From positions 744,001 to 808,000 of the forward strand of contig NZ_CP136920.1 of the NCBI RefSeq assembly GCF_033100135.1: a DNA stretch of 64,000 nt, in the 5' to 3' direction. The notes under the pieces were generated by a model that was not told the origin of the DNA, did no database searches, and saw only the letters and a program-made list of their open reading frames with translations. Every line of letters begins with the position of its first letter. The first letter of the stretch is position 1. Shown here piece after piece: positions 11,001-19,135 of this stretch. Source of the stretch: Rubellicoccus peritrichatus (GTDB lineage Bacteria > Verrucomicrobiota > Verrucomicrobiia > Opitutales > Cerasicoccaceae). Both the position numbers and the translations under genes were made by a program.

Positions 11001-14000
11001 TCCATAATTCGTTTCATTTAATGGTTCCTTACGAATCTGTCGCTTAAGTAAGTCGTAAGCTTTTTCCTTCTGCTGGGTATTACGTAACTTCTCGGACAAC
11101 TCCCGAATTGCGAACCCATAACCTGGGTTCCGCTCAACAGTGAGTTGGAGCATGGCAAGCCCTTTATCATTCTGGTGAAGAGTCTCATAGCAGGAAGACA
11201 ACCGATAACTTATCGGCCCCACATAAGGAAAGCGCTCGAAAGCTCTATTGGCATACTCCAAGGCTTTTGCAGGTTGATTGATACCAAGGTAGAGTTCGAT
11301 CACAGCATCCCAAGCCTGCCAGAGGTCGGGTCGTGCTTCGACGAGTGATTCCATGAGCGAAAGTGCATCGCTCAATGGAAGAACCTGGACAATCTGTTTT
11401 CCGAACGCAGAGATGCCTGCACCATAGTTTACCTGCCTTTGGATTTCATCACTGATAAAGCGACAAGCTTCGATCCTTTCTTCCATTGAAGCACAGGCAT
11501 CCAGTAGGCCATGAATGGAATCTTCGCTGTCAATATCAAGACAGATCGCCTCACGATAGAGCTTACGAGCCTTATCGAGATCTTTTTCCATAACTGCGAT
11601 ATCGCCTGCGACCTGTAGATTGAAAGCATTTCTAGGTTCAATTTTCTTTAGGTGCTCAAGTAGCTCACATGCAGTTATGAAATCATTCCGACTTTTTGCG
11701 CATAAAGCTGCTTCACGTTCAATCCAAGGGCGGTCGGGAAACAGTTTGCGTGCCTCCATCAGACCACTCCAATGGGCTTCCGGATCATGGCGCAGACTGA
11801 TAAGATAATCCACAAGTATGGAAAAATTTCTTGGATGCTCAGCTACCTGCTCTTTCAAGAAAGCCTGTTTTTGTTCAATGTCTGTCAGGCATTCAGTCAA
11901 GTGTGCGATACTACTGATGGCATTACGATCACCAGATGTTTGGCCTAACACTTCTTTCCATAGTAGCAGTGCCTTATCAAGGTGGCCTTCAGCTGCTTCT
12001 AAATTTGCCTGCTCTGCTTTCCAAATTTTGGATTTCAATACATCTCGAGAAGTTTTTAAAAGCGAAAAGGCGGATTCCATTTCTCCATTGTTATAAAGAG
12101 CACGTATAGAATAAGTGAGCAGGTTTTCATCATTAGGATTCAGCTCCATACCCTTGCGGATAGTTTCAAGCATCGTCTCGTGCTTGTTCAGGCATGCGTA
12201 TGCATCTGCGAGAGTCACCCAAGGCTTCCCGGATTTATCACCAAGTTTATCGACTCGCTTTACAAGGTACTCAAGACAGTGTGTATGGTTGCCATTTCTC
12301 CGTGACTTATTAAAGTACGCTTCAGCATAGTACTCGTCATAATAGCTGATAGTGGAAGCAAATCGAGTCGCCTCTTCTGCTCCATTAAAGTCCTCCATAT
12401 CCGTAAGCAAATTGCCTAAAATCCAATAAGCTTGTGAATTGTAACTGGACATCGTTTGAATACGGCGCAGCAGACGCCACGTTTCTCCACGATAGCGGTG
12501 GTCAGAAGCAATACTTTCAGCCAACATCAACCGTAAGTGAAAAGGCAATGAGTTAACTTCATCGTCATCCTGAAGTATTGATCTTAGCAGGCCATGGCTC
12601 TCTTCCTGCCTTCCAAGGCTTCGCAGACACCATGCTTTCTGATGTATATAATAGGGATCATTCGGTGCAATGGCTAATAAATCGTCAATTGCTTCAATCT
12701 GAGCCACGAGGTCTTCGTTGTATTGAGCCAAACGGATACGAGCCAAACAGCAAAGTCGTGGTGATTCATTTAGAGTTTTTAATGCATCAGCAAGCTCCAC
12801 CGCCTGATTTACATCATGCTTAAGGAGCGCCTGGTGAAACTGAAAAAGTAAATCATAGCTACCCTCTTCCGGAAGACTTACATCCCTGACCGGATCTTCC
12901 ATACCCGGAGGTAAAATCAGAATGCCGCGGAGGCCATTGGTCTTGTAACGCTCCTCCGATTCCCTCGCAAGCCACTCAAATTTCAACGGACTCCCTGGCT
13001 CACGTATGTAATAAATTCCTTGTGCCGCGTCATAACCAATGACTGCTTGCATATGAGAACTATACAGATCTCGAGTAGTTAGTGCGAAGGGAAGATTGTT
13101 ATCAATCAAAGTGCGAGTGATCTCCCAAGTAACCGCGAACTCTCGCACTCTCCATCCATGATCTTCCAGCCACTTGCGTTCTGTTGAATCTGGAGTCCCA
13201 TCATAAGTCAGAGCATCGGTAATCGTTTTCTGATCGATGGGATGGTCAAAGAATATAGAAAGCGCCGAAATACTGGCAGGAACACAGGTCAAATGATCTT
13301 GTTTGATAAAAGGCACATCGAGGACCTTGCGTGGCGAATCATCATCTGACTTCGCTACATTCTCGCTCCAAATTTTAAAAAAGAGTCGAGAAGACTTACG
13401 AGCTGCTTCAACTGCCTCATTGCGCCTTCCCTGATGGAAATGAATCTCCGCTTCGATTTCAGCAGTATTTTCGATAACTCGATTCTCAGAAAGTGGACCA
13501 AGAGCCTTCAGTGCATCCAGTTGCCCGGCTGCTTTTACATATTCTTCTTGTTCAATGAGTATCCGAATATATCGATAAGTAATGTAACGAGCCTGAGTGT
13601 TTTGATTCAGCTCATCATACAATTTCAGCGTCCGCTCTATTTCTCTACGCTCATAATACGATTCCGCCAGTCGAACTCCGGCGATAGCGGAATTCGGGAC
13701 AAGCTTTGCCGCTTCCACTAAAAGCTCATGTGCTTCATCTGCTCTATCTTGCCCCTTTAGCAGGTCTGCTTTGAGCAGGAGCTCCTTTTCTTTAGAGATA
13801 CCAGCAGCATGTGCGCTAGTGATTGCAATTTCCGTAAGCTCGAAATCACGAAGGCTTGTCAATATTTGAGCCCGTTTTTGATGAAGGCGTGCTAAAGAAT
13901 CCGAATCAACGGTACCTTCAGGAACAGATCGAATCAATTGCCAAGCCCCCCAAAGCCCACGGTGGCGGGCGACCGGCGAAACAGCGGCTATTCGGAAAGT

Positions 14001-14216
14001 TAAGTTGTCTGTACTATTTCGATAGGCACGCAGAACAATACTGTCGGCAAGGCGAGGAGATCCAATTTGCCGCAATGTTTCGGCTGCTTCAATTTTCAGC
14101 GGACCATCTTCCCATTGCTGAACAGGTTTTTCTGCCTGAATCAAATCATAGGCATCAAGATAGCGACTGGATTGGTTGAGAAATCTTAGGTTAACAATAT
14201 CGATGGCTTCTGACAT
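8040..14216 (-). CDS. Giant tetratricopeptide-repeat protein with embedded C39-like peptidase domain
   Basis: 2058 residues with no signal peptide or membrane segment, so probably cytoplasmic. Residues 1-290 are TPR-like helices. Residues ~295-430 look like a papain-fold C39-type domain: Gln-Asp before Cys311 ('KQDHLTCVPASISAL'), His388 in 'SSHMQAVIGYD' and Glu406 in 'YYIREPGSP', where Asp or Asn is usual. From ~440 to the end is a long TPR solenoid ('AIKLAPEYYYASRMLVDCLL' and similar). An internal duplication with a period of 408 residues is visible (Val929 and Val1337 start matching 'VNYG' segments). TPRs normally bind partner proteins; the C39 fold usually cleaves peptides after double Gly. 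Whether it is an active peptidase or a binding module here is unknown. Confidence 0.85.
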   Translation of the reverse strand: MSEAIDIVNLRFLNQSSRYLDAYDLIQAEKPVQQWEDGPLKIEAAETLRQIGSPRLADSIVLRAYRNSTDNLTFRIAAVSPVARHRGLWGAWQLIRSVPEGTVDSDSLARLHQKRAQILTSLRDFELTEIAITSAHAAGISKEKELLLKADLLKGQDRADEAHELLVEAAKLVPNSAIAGVRLAESYYERREIERTLKLYDELNQNTQARYITYRYIRILIEQEEYVKAAGQLDALKALGPLSENRVIENTAEIEAEIHFHQGRRNEAVEAARKSSRLFFKIWSENVAKSDDDSPRKVLDVPFIKQDHLTCVPASISALSIFFDHPIDQKTITDALTYDGTPDSTERKWLEDHGWRVREFAVTWEITRTLIDNNLPFALTTRDLYSSHMQAVIGYDAAQGIYYIREPGSPLKFEWLARESEERYKTNGLRGILILPPGMEDPVRDVSLPEEGSYDLLFQFHQALLKHDVNQAVELADALKTLNESPRLCCLARIRLAQYNEDLVAQIEAIDDLLAIAPNDPYYIHQKAWCLRSLGRQEESHGLLRSILQDDDEVNSLPFHLRLMLAESIASDHRYRGETWRLLRRIQTMSSYNSQAYWILGNLLTDMEDFNGAEEATRFASTISYYDEYYAEAYFNKSRRNGNHTHCLEYLVKRVDKLGDKSGKPWVTLADAYACLNKHETMLETIRKGMELNPNDENLLTYSIRALYNNGEMESAFSLLKTSRDVLKSKIWKAEQANLEAAEGHLDKALLLWKEVLGQTSGDRNAISSIAHLTECLTDIEQKQAFLKEQVAEHPRNFSILVDYLISLRHDPEAHWSGLMEARKLFPDRPWIEREAALCAKSRNDFITACELLEHLKKIEPRNAFNLQVAGDIAVMEKDLDKARKLYREAICLDIDSEDSIHGLLDACASMEERIEACRFISDEIQRQVNYGAGISAFGKQIVQVLPLSDALSLMESLVEARPDLWQAWDAVIELYLGINQPAKALEYANRAFERFPYVGPISYRLSSCYETLHQNDKGLAMLQLTVERNPGYGFAIRELSEKLRNTQQKEKAYDLLKRQIRKEPLNETNYGFIGNFYARDGRLQESIDNLKYAVSINPAYGWARERLLHAAKRCMNKEEIIDWVRSLIEKKSWNEHAHICLINFLYDLEGNESALDACNEALERFPTCFDLIDWKAFLLDKIERYEEAIAATEVSGLPYGHAMTLSIRHGLIERNRGNALEAIRLFKQCAEEDPNEYRAWQNLAELYKKQQDFKEEIRSAEEMIRINPLSDDSYWYCADGYRQQRIFDQARSTLYSILEIRIDSEDNILLLLDCCETQEEYKNAFDFLRREIIQQVNYGSAILTFAELAPRIIESDDLLEQLRKIKEARPDLWQSWAALILELKRQALYDELALLISEALELHGHIPRMYQIAAEYYESQGMLDEAIEALREAIKLAPEYYYASRMLVDCLLNRNDLEEATQLARTLVEKQSDVAMNHGYLAIALFRNNDDEQAIDSLFKAIKIDPLYHWARNQLIGEFQKRDRYRELIEFFITESQEDPPSADKYLNLAVIFGRVQLWSDALTAINKTLELAPDSVDARDLKGYYLTELGHYEEALKCCDYEEGNFQEKTQLAMRRGLIEKHSGDWERAARSFKEILKLDALNIVAAKNLTECYEKSKKREYYKAATTWTELEPENAVAFGHLGAACDSIHLPDEAKRAFKRAHQLDPTYLYGTIQYFDNCLKAKDEAAALEVIERLKQVGGSTDYAYYEVSLYCHRKEQEQAWAAFEVLISDPYCSCMDSAFDKLKKSFGKKWFEKKSRVCLQQEQQLPNSLGRFWALCSMEKAGVLRTLYRARKFPPQNITTVYTHIQLLETCGEKQRRYMIRLALYLNRDYYYENKVLYGAVTYALSSVRMYGATVKWASGWAERQDLELWFLLNIGLAMAIKRRFADLYELLDRCYQVIPDHTYDRLIVYVCLFEPRTEIVMRYASQLKRVDTDAIGGILRQYKDLAEMRTLANGLDGTEPDPKGARRLWWVYFRSICFNINEPGYGRRAALFLARKHTINDRKYISQINAE

Positions 14217-14328
14217 AAATCATTCTTTACGACAACGAAGCACATAAAAAGCCACCTGGAAAGATAAAATTGTTTAGAATCCATATCCTGGCTCAAACGC
14301 AGAAGTGATGGACCAATGCCAAAGGACT

Positions 14329-15729
14329 TTAATAATCCTTCTCGTATTCGACGCTGTAGGGATCTTCAAAAGTCAACACACCAAGATCCTGATCAAAGGC
14401 AGTCCAACGGATCTGTAGCCGCGGATTAACAATCTCCCCAATACGATACTTCTCACCTTCTAAGATCATCATACCGCGACCGATGCTACTTGGGCGCATG
14501 GCTTCAATCCAATCGCGAACCGCTGGATCACCCGTAAGCCTGACAACTTTCGATTTTGGAACGGGATTGACTTTAATAACATTGCTTTTCGGATCCTCAT
14601 TAGAAGTCACTTCAGATTTTGGCTCAGATTCTGTCGGTGCAGGGCTCTCGCCAGCAAGCTCTTCAGCAAAATCGGTAACTGCCTCGGTCGATGATTTCTC
14701 ATTTACCAAAGCAACGGTCTCCTTGGTCTTTCCAATAATTCCCTTGGGTGGTTCCTCTTCTGCAGGTGGCGGTGGTGGTGCTTCTTCAACAATCTCTACC
14801 ACTTCAGCCTCACCAACGGCATCCGCCGTATCGTCACTCGCAAACATCCCCATGATGCCTGTAATAATGGACGCAATGCCACCAACCAAAAAGAGCAGGA
14901 TGAGAACAGCCAGGAAAACACTCTTGATGCTCTTGCCTTTGCTTTTTTTGCCGGAATCTTCATCGATGACCTCGGACATCAAATCAGTGGGAGGCAACTT
15001 CGGTGGCGGGGCTGCTCCTTTGTCAACAGGGGTCGAAGGATCGTCACCACTTTTCACTTTCATCCCAGGAGGTGGGATCGGAGGGCGCGACCCTTGAGGC
15101 CGATCTACAGGCATGGGAGGGCGCGACATTTTCGGCATCGGAGGTGGGGTCACATCCGACTTCTTCTCCTCATTGGATGGAGGCGGTGCGAAATCAATCG
15201 GAACCTTTCCTGCTTCAGCTGAGTCTGGTATCGGTGGAGGCCCTGACGGTTCGGTTGGTTCGACCGGTTTTTTCAAACCCAAACTCGGCTTAACGACTTC
15301 CTCCTGCTTGGGTTCGACTTCGGGCTCAGGTTCTGGCTCAGGCTCAGGAGGCGGGTCAGGCATCTCCTGCTCTTCCTCCTTTTTCTTAAAACTCATACGA
15401 ATCGGCTTTGCCGGTGCCTCTTCTGCGGGCGGAGTCGATGGCGCAGGCTCTTCAGTCGATTCTTTCTTCGGCTTGAGCCTTGGTGCCAGCCTGGGGGGAC
15501 CATCTGCTTGAGGTTCCGGGGGGGCCTCCTGAGGCGAAGGCTCGGAAACCGACTCGGGCTCCTTCTTGGGTGCAAGCTTGGGCGTCGGGGTAGACTGTGG
15601 CTCAGGTGTAGATTTCTGAGACGATGACTCAGCAGCAGAGCTGCCTGATCCTGCACCCTTTTTTTTCAACGACAGCTTTTTCTTTGGCTTATCGTTGGAA
15701 TTGTTTTCGGTATTGGATTCCTGACTCAT
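14329..15729 (-). CDS. Proline-rich single-pass membrane protein with GspB/PilP-like C-terminus
   Basis: 466 residues from the ATG at 15729; two TTG codons precede it in frame. The N-terminal ~265 residues are a low-complexity Pro/Glu/Lys/Ser region. One transmembrane helix follows ('VFLAVLILLFLVGGIASIITG', about residues 271-291). The last ~75 residues form a small folded domain: 'VRLTGDPAVRDWIEAMRPSS', then 'YRIGEIVNPRLQI' and 'LGVLTFEDPYSVEYEKDY'. That end resembles the end of the upstream GspB-like protein. The gene overlaps the upstream gene by 41 bases and closes a three-gene operon. I infer a role in the same envelope machine; no precise family is recognised. Confidence 0.8.
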   Translation of the reverse strand: MSQESNTENNSNDKPKKKLSLKKKGAGSGSSAAESSSQKSTPEPQSTPTPKLAPKKEPESVSEPSPQEAPPEPQADGPPRLAPRLKPKKESTEEPAPSTPPAEEAPAKPIRMSFKKKEEEQEMPDPPPEPEPEPEPEVEPKQEEVVKPSLGLKKPVEPTEPSGPPPIPDSAEAGKVPIDFAPPPSNEEKKSDVTPPPMPKMSRPPMPVDRPQGSRPPIPPPGMKVKSGDDPSTPVDKGAAPPPKLPPTDLMSEVIDEDSGKKSKGKSIKSVFLAVLILLFLVGGIASIITGIMGMFASDDTADAVGEAEVVEIVEEAPPPPPAEEEPPKGIIGKTKETVALVNEKSSTEAVTDFAEELAGESPAPTESEPKSEVTSNEDPKSNVIKVNPVPKSKVVRLTGDPAVRDWIEAMRPSSIGRGMMILEGEKYRIGEIVNPRLQIRWTAFDQDLGVLTFEDPYSVEYEKDY

Positions 15730-16561
15730 CAACAAACAGTATTTCGTTAGGCTGTATTTCGGTAATGCGCAGCTTGGTTTCGGGCTGGACGATGGAGTCT
15801 GTTTTGAAGACCTGATTATTCATCAAAACCCGACTTTGCTTCCCAGCGACTTTGATTCCAGTGATACGCGAACTCTCTAAAAAGGCCAGCACTTTCGGGT
15901 CAGGCTCGGCACCGGGAATCGGCTCATCCGGCGGTGGTGGTTCCGGTTTTTCATCTTCCGCTTTACCAATTTTCACAGGCTGCTGAGAAACTTGGGGTGG
16001 CTTGGAAGTTGCCGCTGGTTCAGGCGAAGAAACAGGCGTGCTCGGAGGAGCTTCACTGGCCGCAACGACCGTTGGCGTAGGTGCCGGAGGAGATGGTGGT
16101 GCCGCTTCAGGTGTTTTAGGTGCAGCTGTCGGCGTTGGAGCAACGGCAGCAGTTTCATTAACAGTTGTTTGAACCGGCGATTCCACTTGAGCAGTCGTCT
16201 GTGGAGCAGGAGGCGCAGGATTCGATTGAACTACAGGTGCTGGTTGTGGATTCTGAACAACAGGGACTTCCGCAGCGGGAGCTTGTAACGTAACCCGAAC
16301 ACCTAATGGCTCTTCCTCTGGAACTTGTACTGCCTGTGGCTTTGGACTCATCAGAACAATGGTCAACGCAACCGCTGCAACGATACCTGCAATAAGAATA
16401 CCGCCTCCCACAACCCAATAGAGCAACTGGTAACCGGGTTGTGTCTCTGCATGGGTTGGGCGAAATGCGGTAGGTTCAGGCTGAGGCCGCACAGGTTGCT
16501 CAACCGGTGCCGGATCTCCGCCACGCTGCCTTTTCTTAAGTGCCTGATTGATTAAAGACAT
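15689..16561 (-). CDS. GspB-like secretion/pilus assembly protein
   Basis: 290 residues from the ATG at 16561, the only start giving the family N-terminus 'MSLINQALKKRQR', which matches the 'LDALKKAE' N-terminal motif of GspB/ExeB proteins. A transmembrane helix lies at about 51-75 ('LYWVVGGGILIAGIVAAVALTIVLM'). A Pro/Ala-rich linker reaches ~residue 215, and the last ~70 residues form a GspB C-terminal-type domain ('RITGIKVAGKQSRVLMNNQVF', 'ILFVDESGIQYRKQF'). GspB pairs with the GspA ATPase to insert or position the type II secretion secretin in the envelope. The ATPase gene ends two bases upstream of this ATG, so translation is probably coupled. Confidence 0.82.
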   Translation of the reverse strand: MSLINQALKKRQRGGDPAPVEQPVRPQPEPTAFRPTHAETQPGYQLLYWVVGGGILIAGIVAAVALTIVLMSPKPQAVQVPEEEPLGVRVTLQAPAAEVPVVQNPQPAPVVQSNPAPPAPQTTAQVESPVQTTVNETAAVAPTPTAAPKTPEAAPPSPPAPTPTVVAASEAPPSTPVSSPEPAATSKPPQVSQQPVKIGKAEDEKPEPPPPDEPIPGAEPDPKVLAFLESSRITGIKVAGKQSRVLMNNQVFKTDSIVQPETKLRITEIQPNEILFVDESGIQYRKQFQR

Positions 16562-16563
16562 GG

Positions 16564-17373
16564 TTATAATCTCGTGATATCCCGAACCGCCTTCCTGACA
16601 TCCCACCAGGTTACGTTATCAGAATCTCGAACATATGCCGCGAGCAAGGATTTGTCACAAAGATTATTGATAAGCCGAGGTGTCCCATGGGTTTTTTTAT
16701 AAATTTTTCGCAAGGCCCATGGTGTGAAACGAGGGCGACCATTGCTTCCTGCCAGAGTCAGCCGATGCTGGATATAAGCCTCGGTTTGAACTCGCGTTAA
16801 GGCAGAGAGGTCATAGTAGACCAACACCCGCTGACGGAACTGCCGCAACCGCTTTTCCTGCAACTTGGCCTTTAGTTCTGGCTGCCCCATAAGGATAATC
16901 TGCATCAGCTTCTGGTCATCCGTCTCCAGATTAGAGAGCAGCCGAATCTGCTCCATGACTTCGAAGCTGAGATTCTGGGCCTCGTCAACGATCATGACGA
17001 TCTCCCGGCCAGCCTCAATCCGCTCCATCAAGGCATCGTTCAATCGGCCGGTCAAATCAGCCTTACTCCGCTTGGGCACTGCCTCTCCAAGCTCTCTCAG
17101 GATTGCCGCAATGAGCTGTTGCTCGGATATACGCGGGTTTAGAATAAGAATAGTCTCAAATCGCTCATCGTCCATTTCATCTAGCAGCGTGCGGCAAAGC
17201 GTGGTCTTGCCACAGCCCACTTCGCCAGTCAGGACGATAAACCCCTTACGCTCGGCGATGCCGTAACGCAGGTGCGAAAGCGCTTCTTCATGGGCTGGAC
17301 TCAAGTATAGGAACTTGGGATCCGGCGTGATGTTGAAGGGCATCTCTTTGAGGCCGTAGTATTCTTGATACAT
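16564..17373 (-). CDS. ExeA/GspA-like AAA ATPase
   Basis: 269 residues from the ATG at 17373; earlier in-frame residues do not match the family. The N-terminus 'MYQEYYGLKEMPFNITPDP' is the ExeA/MshM signature ('yy.l.e.PF....dp.fly'). Walker A is 'LTGEVGCGKTTLCR', Walker B is 'IVMIVDEAQNL', and an arginine-rich sensor region ends in 'THGTPRLINNLCD'. GspA/ExeA uses ATP to help build the secretin channel; MshM-like relatives act in type IV pili. There is no PilZ or C-terminal peptidoglycan-binding domain, so it is the short form. It is first of the three-gene run with the GspB-like gene. Confidence 0.9.
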   Translation of the reverse strand: MYQEYYGLKEMPFNITPDPKFLYLSPAHEEALSHLRYGIAERKGFIVLTGEVGCGKTTLCRTLLDEMDDERFETILILNPRISEQQLIAAILRELGEAVPKRSKADLTGRLNDALMERIEAGREIVMIVDEAQNLSFEVMEQIRLLSNLETDDQKLMQIILMGQPELKAKLQEKRLRQFRQRVLVYYDLSALTRVQTEAYIQHRLTLAGSNGRPRFTPWALRKIYKKTHGTPRLINNLCDKSLLAAYVRDSDNVTWWDVRKAVRDITRL

Positions 17374-17510
17374 TCCGGAAAATTCCGCTTGGGTGCGGGA
17401 GCAGATATAAATTGAAAGCACCTATAAATAGGGGACAGGCAACCATTGCGAGAATTTTTCCCTTTTCATCCGGTGGATTGAAGATTACCAAAATCGAACG
17501 TAAGTAATTG

Positions 17511-17828
17511 ATGGACATACCTGAAACAAGCCGAATTAACCAACGCACGATCTATCGTGCAGTACTTGGTGTGCTTGCTTTTATCTTCATCGGCGTCTGC
17601 ATCCTGTTTGCCATAGCGCTGAGCAACACCTGGCGTGAGTATCAGGCGTTTGAAGACCGTGAAGCCACTTACCGCCAAAAACTGGCCGATTTACGGGCTG
17701 AAAAAGCACAACGTGAAGCCTATTTAAGGAAACTCCTCGATGACCCGGAGTTCCTTGACCGCGTAGTCAGAGAGCGCCTGGGATACTCACGAGAAGACGA
17801 AATCATCTTCAAATTCGAGTCCGATTAA
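17511..17828 (+). CDS. FtsB/DivIC-family cell division protein
   Basis: 105 residues from the ATG at 17511 (a TTG lies directly before it). One transmembrane helix (~residues 14-38, 'AVLGVLAFIFIGVCILFAIAL') is followed by a short coiled coil ('YRQKLADLRAEKAQREAYLRK') and the family end motif 'DDPEFLDRVVRERLGYSREDEIIF'. FtsB/DivIC proteins bind FtsL and FtsQ and help activate septal peptidoglycan synthesis. Length and layout are normal. It is divergent from the GspA-like gene with about 140 bases between them. It is not next to eno or ispD, its common neighbours in proteobacteria. Confidence 0.9.
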   Translation: MDIPETSRINQRTIYRAVLGVLAFIFIGVCILFAIALSNTWREYQAFEDREATYRQKLADLRAEKAQREAYLRKLLDDPEFLDRVVRERLGYSREDEIIFKFESD

Positions 17829-17954
17829 TCACCTGTCGCGCTTCCATCGATCATTCTTTTCAACGTACTACAACGTGTATCGATAGAAATAATTTTCATT
17901 TATTTCGCCGACTTGGCCTTGCAAAGCACACAAACTGCTCCAATTTGAAATCCA

Positions 17955-19112
17955 ATGAGCCGCGATACGACACAAGCTACTGGCAGTGAAGCAGTTTCAG
18001 CTGAGACAACTTCACCGGAGGATGATCTGCTAAGCCAGTTTTTCTCTCTCGAAGAGAATCTCAATGCTTGCATGACAGTCTCGCTTAAAGAGCTGGAAGA
18101 CCGCTTTACTCCCTACCCTGCTCTACGCCCGGTGTGGCAACCGCTCAAGGCCTTTTTAAGGAAACGCGGCAAGCGGGTTCGCCCCATGCTCTTTCTCTTA
18201 AGCTACCGTCTTTTTGACCAAGATTCCGAGATCCCGCCAATGGCGGCCTTCCGCGCAGCTGCTGCACTTGAAATCTTTCATGCTTTCGCCCTCGTTCACG
18301 ATGACATCATTGATGCGTCTCATTCACGTAGGGGAGAACCTACACTACACATCCGACTGGCAAGTGATGCCCAAGTAAGCTCTAAAAATGGCGAAAACCT
18401 CGCCCTGGTCCTGGGCGATATTCTATTTGGCTTTGCGATGGAGAGGTTTCTTGATCCGGGCTTCGACTCTGGGAGAGCTTCCCGCGCAATGCGCTTTTTC
18501 CTGAAAGTTGCCCAGGATACCGGCCTCGGGCAGGCCGTTGAAATAGCCCACCTGGAAGAGTCTCTTGGCTCGGTTTCAGAGGAAGAAATTCTGCGGACCT
18601 ATTTCCTGAAAACCACACGCTACACTGTCGAAAGCCCACTGATTCTCGGAGCGATCCTAGCTGGTGCGAACCACAATACTGAAAAGACACTTTGCAATTT
18701 TGCGAACCCACTGGGCCTCGCATTTCAGATTGAAAACGATCTGCACGAAGTAAGCCAACTGGCAGCTGGTGATTCAGACTTGGCTTACGACCTTCATGCC
18801 GGGGTTAAAACATTGTTTCTGAAAAAACTACATACCCGACTCGATGCTAAAGGCAAAGCAGAGATGGAACTACTTCTACGCGAAGGCGCGGCACTGGAAT
18901 TGGCAGCAATGGTCAAATCGCCCGTCGCCGCCGAAGTCAGCAATGCTTTGCGTAACGAAGTGAGCGATTACTTCAAGGAAGCGCGTGCAGTCCTTCGACG
19001 TTCCAATTTGAGCAAAACACAACGCGAGGGGTTACTTGGGTTTGCAGAATTCATCAGTATGAACAGCCACCACTCCGAAGCTGAGGAGTCCAGATTTGAA
19101 GCATCAGCTTAA
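17955..19112 (+). CDS. Polyprenyl synthetase (isoprenyl diphosphate synthase) with unusual second Asp motif
   Basis: 385 residues, somewhat longer than usual (about 300-350). Trans-prenyltransferase features: 'KRGKRVRPMLFLLSYRLF' (pyrophosphate-binding 'GKRxRP'), the first Asp-rich motif in 'ALVHDDIIDASHSRRGEPTLH', 'LGDILFGFAMERFL', and 'FLKTTRYTVESPLILGAILAG'. The second motif, normally DDxxD, reads 'FQIENDLHEVSQ', so the first Asp is Glu and the last is Glu. The family condenses isopentenyl diphosphate onto allylic diphosphates. An enzyme with changed activity or product length is possible. The N-terminal ~40 residues are acidic and not conserved. Confidence 0.87.
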   Translation: MSRDTTQATGSEAVSAETTSPEDDLLSQFFSLEENLNACMTVSLKELEDRFTPYPALRPVWQPLKAFLRKRGKRVRPMLFLLSYRLFDQDSEIPPMAAFRAAAALEIFHAFALVHDDIIDASHSRRGEPTLHIRLASDAQVSSKNGENLALVLGDILFGFAMERFLDPGFDSGRASRAMRFFLKVAQDTGLGQAVEIAHLEESLGSVSEEEILRTYFLKTTRYTVESPLILGAILAGANHNTEKTLCNFANPLGLAFQIENDLHEVSQLAAGDSDLAYDLHAGVKTLFLKKLHTRLDAKGKAEMELLLREGAALELAAMVKSPVAAEVSNALRNEVSDYFKEARAVLRRSNLSKTQREGLLGFAEFISMNSHHSEAEESRFEASA

Positions 19113-19135
19113 CGCCCAAAGGGTCATAGCGAAAT

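Noticed and set aside
14483-15097. A 204-residue plus-strand frame opposite the Pro-rich membrane protein
   Set aside because: Gly/Ser-rich complement of a low-complexity Pro/Glu region, typical artefact.
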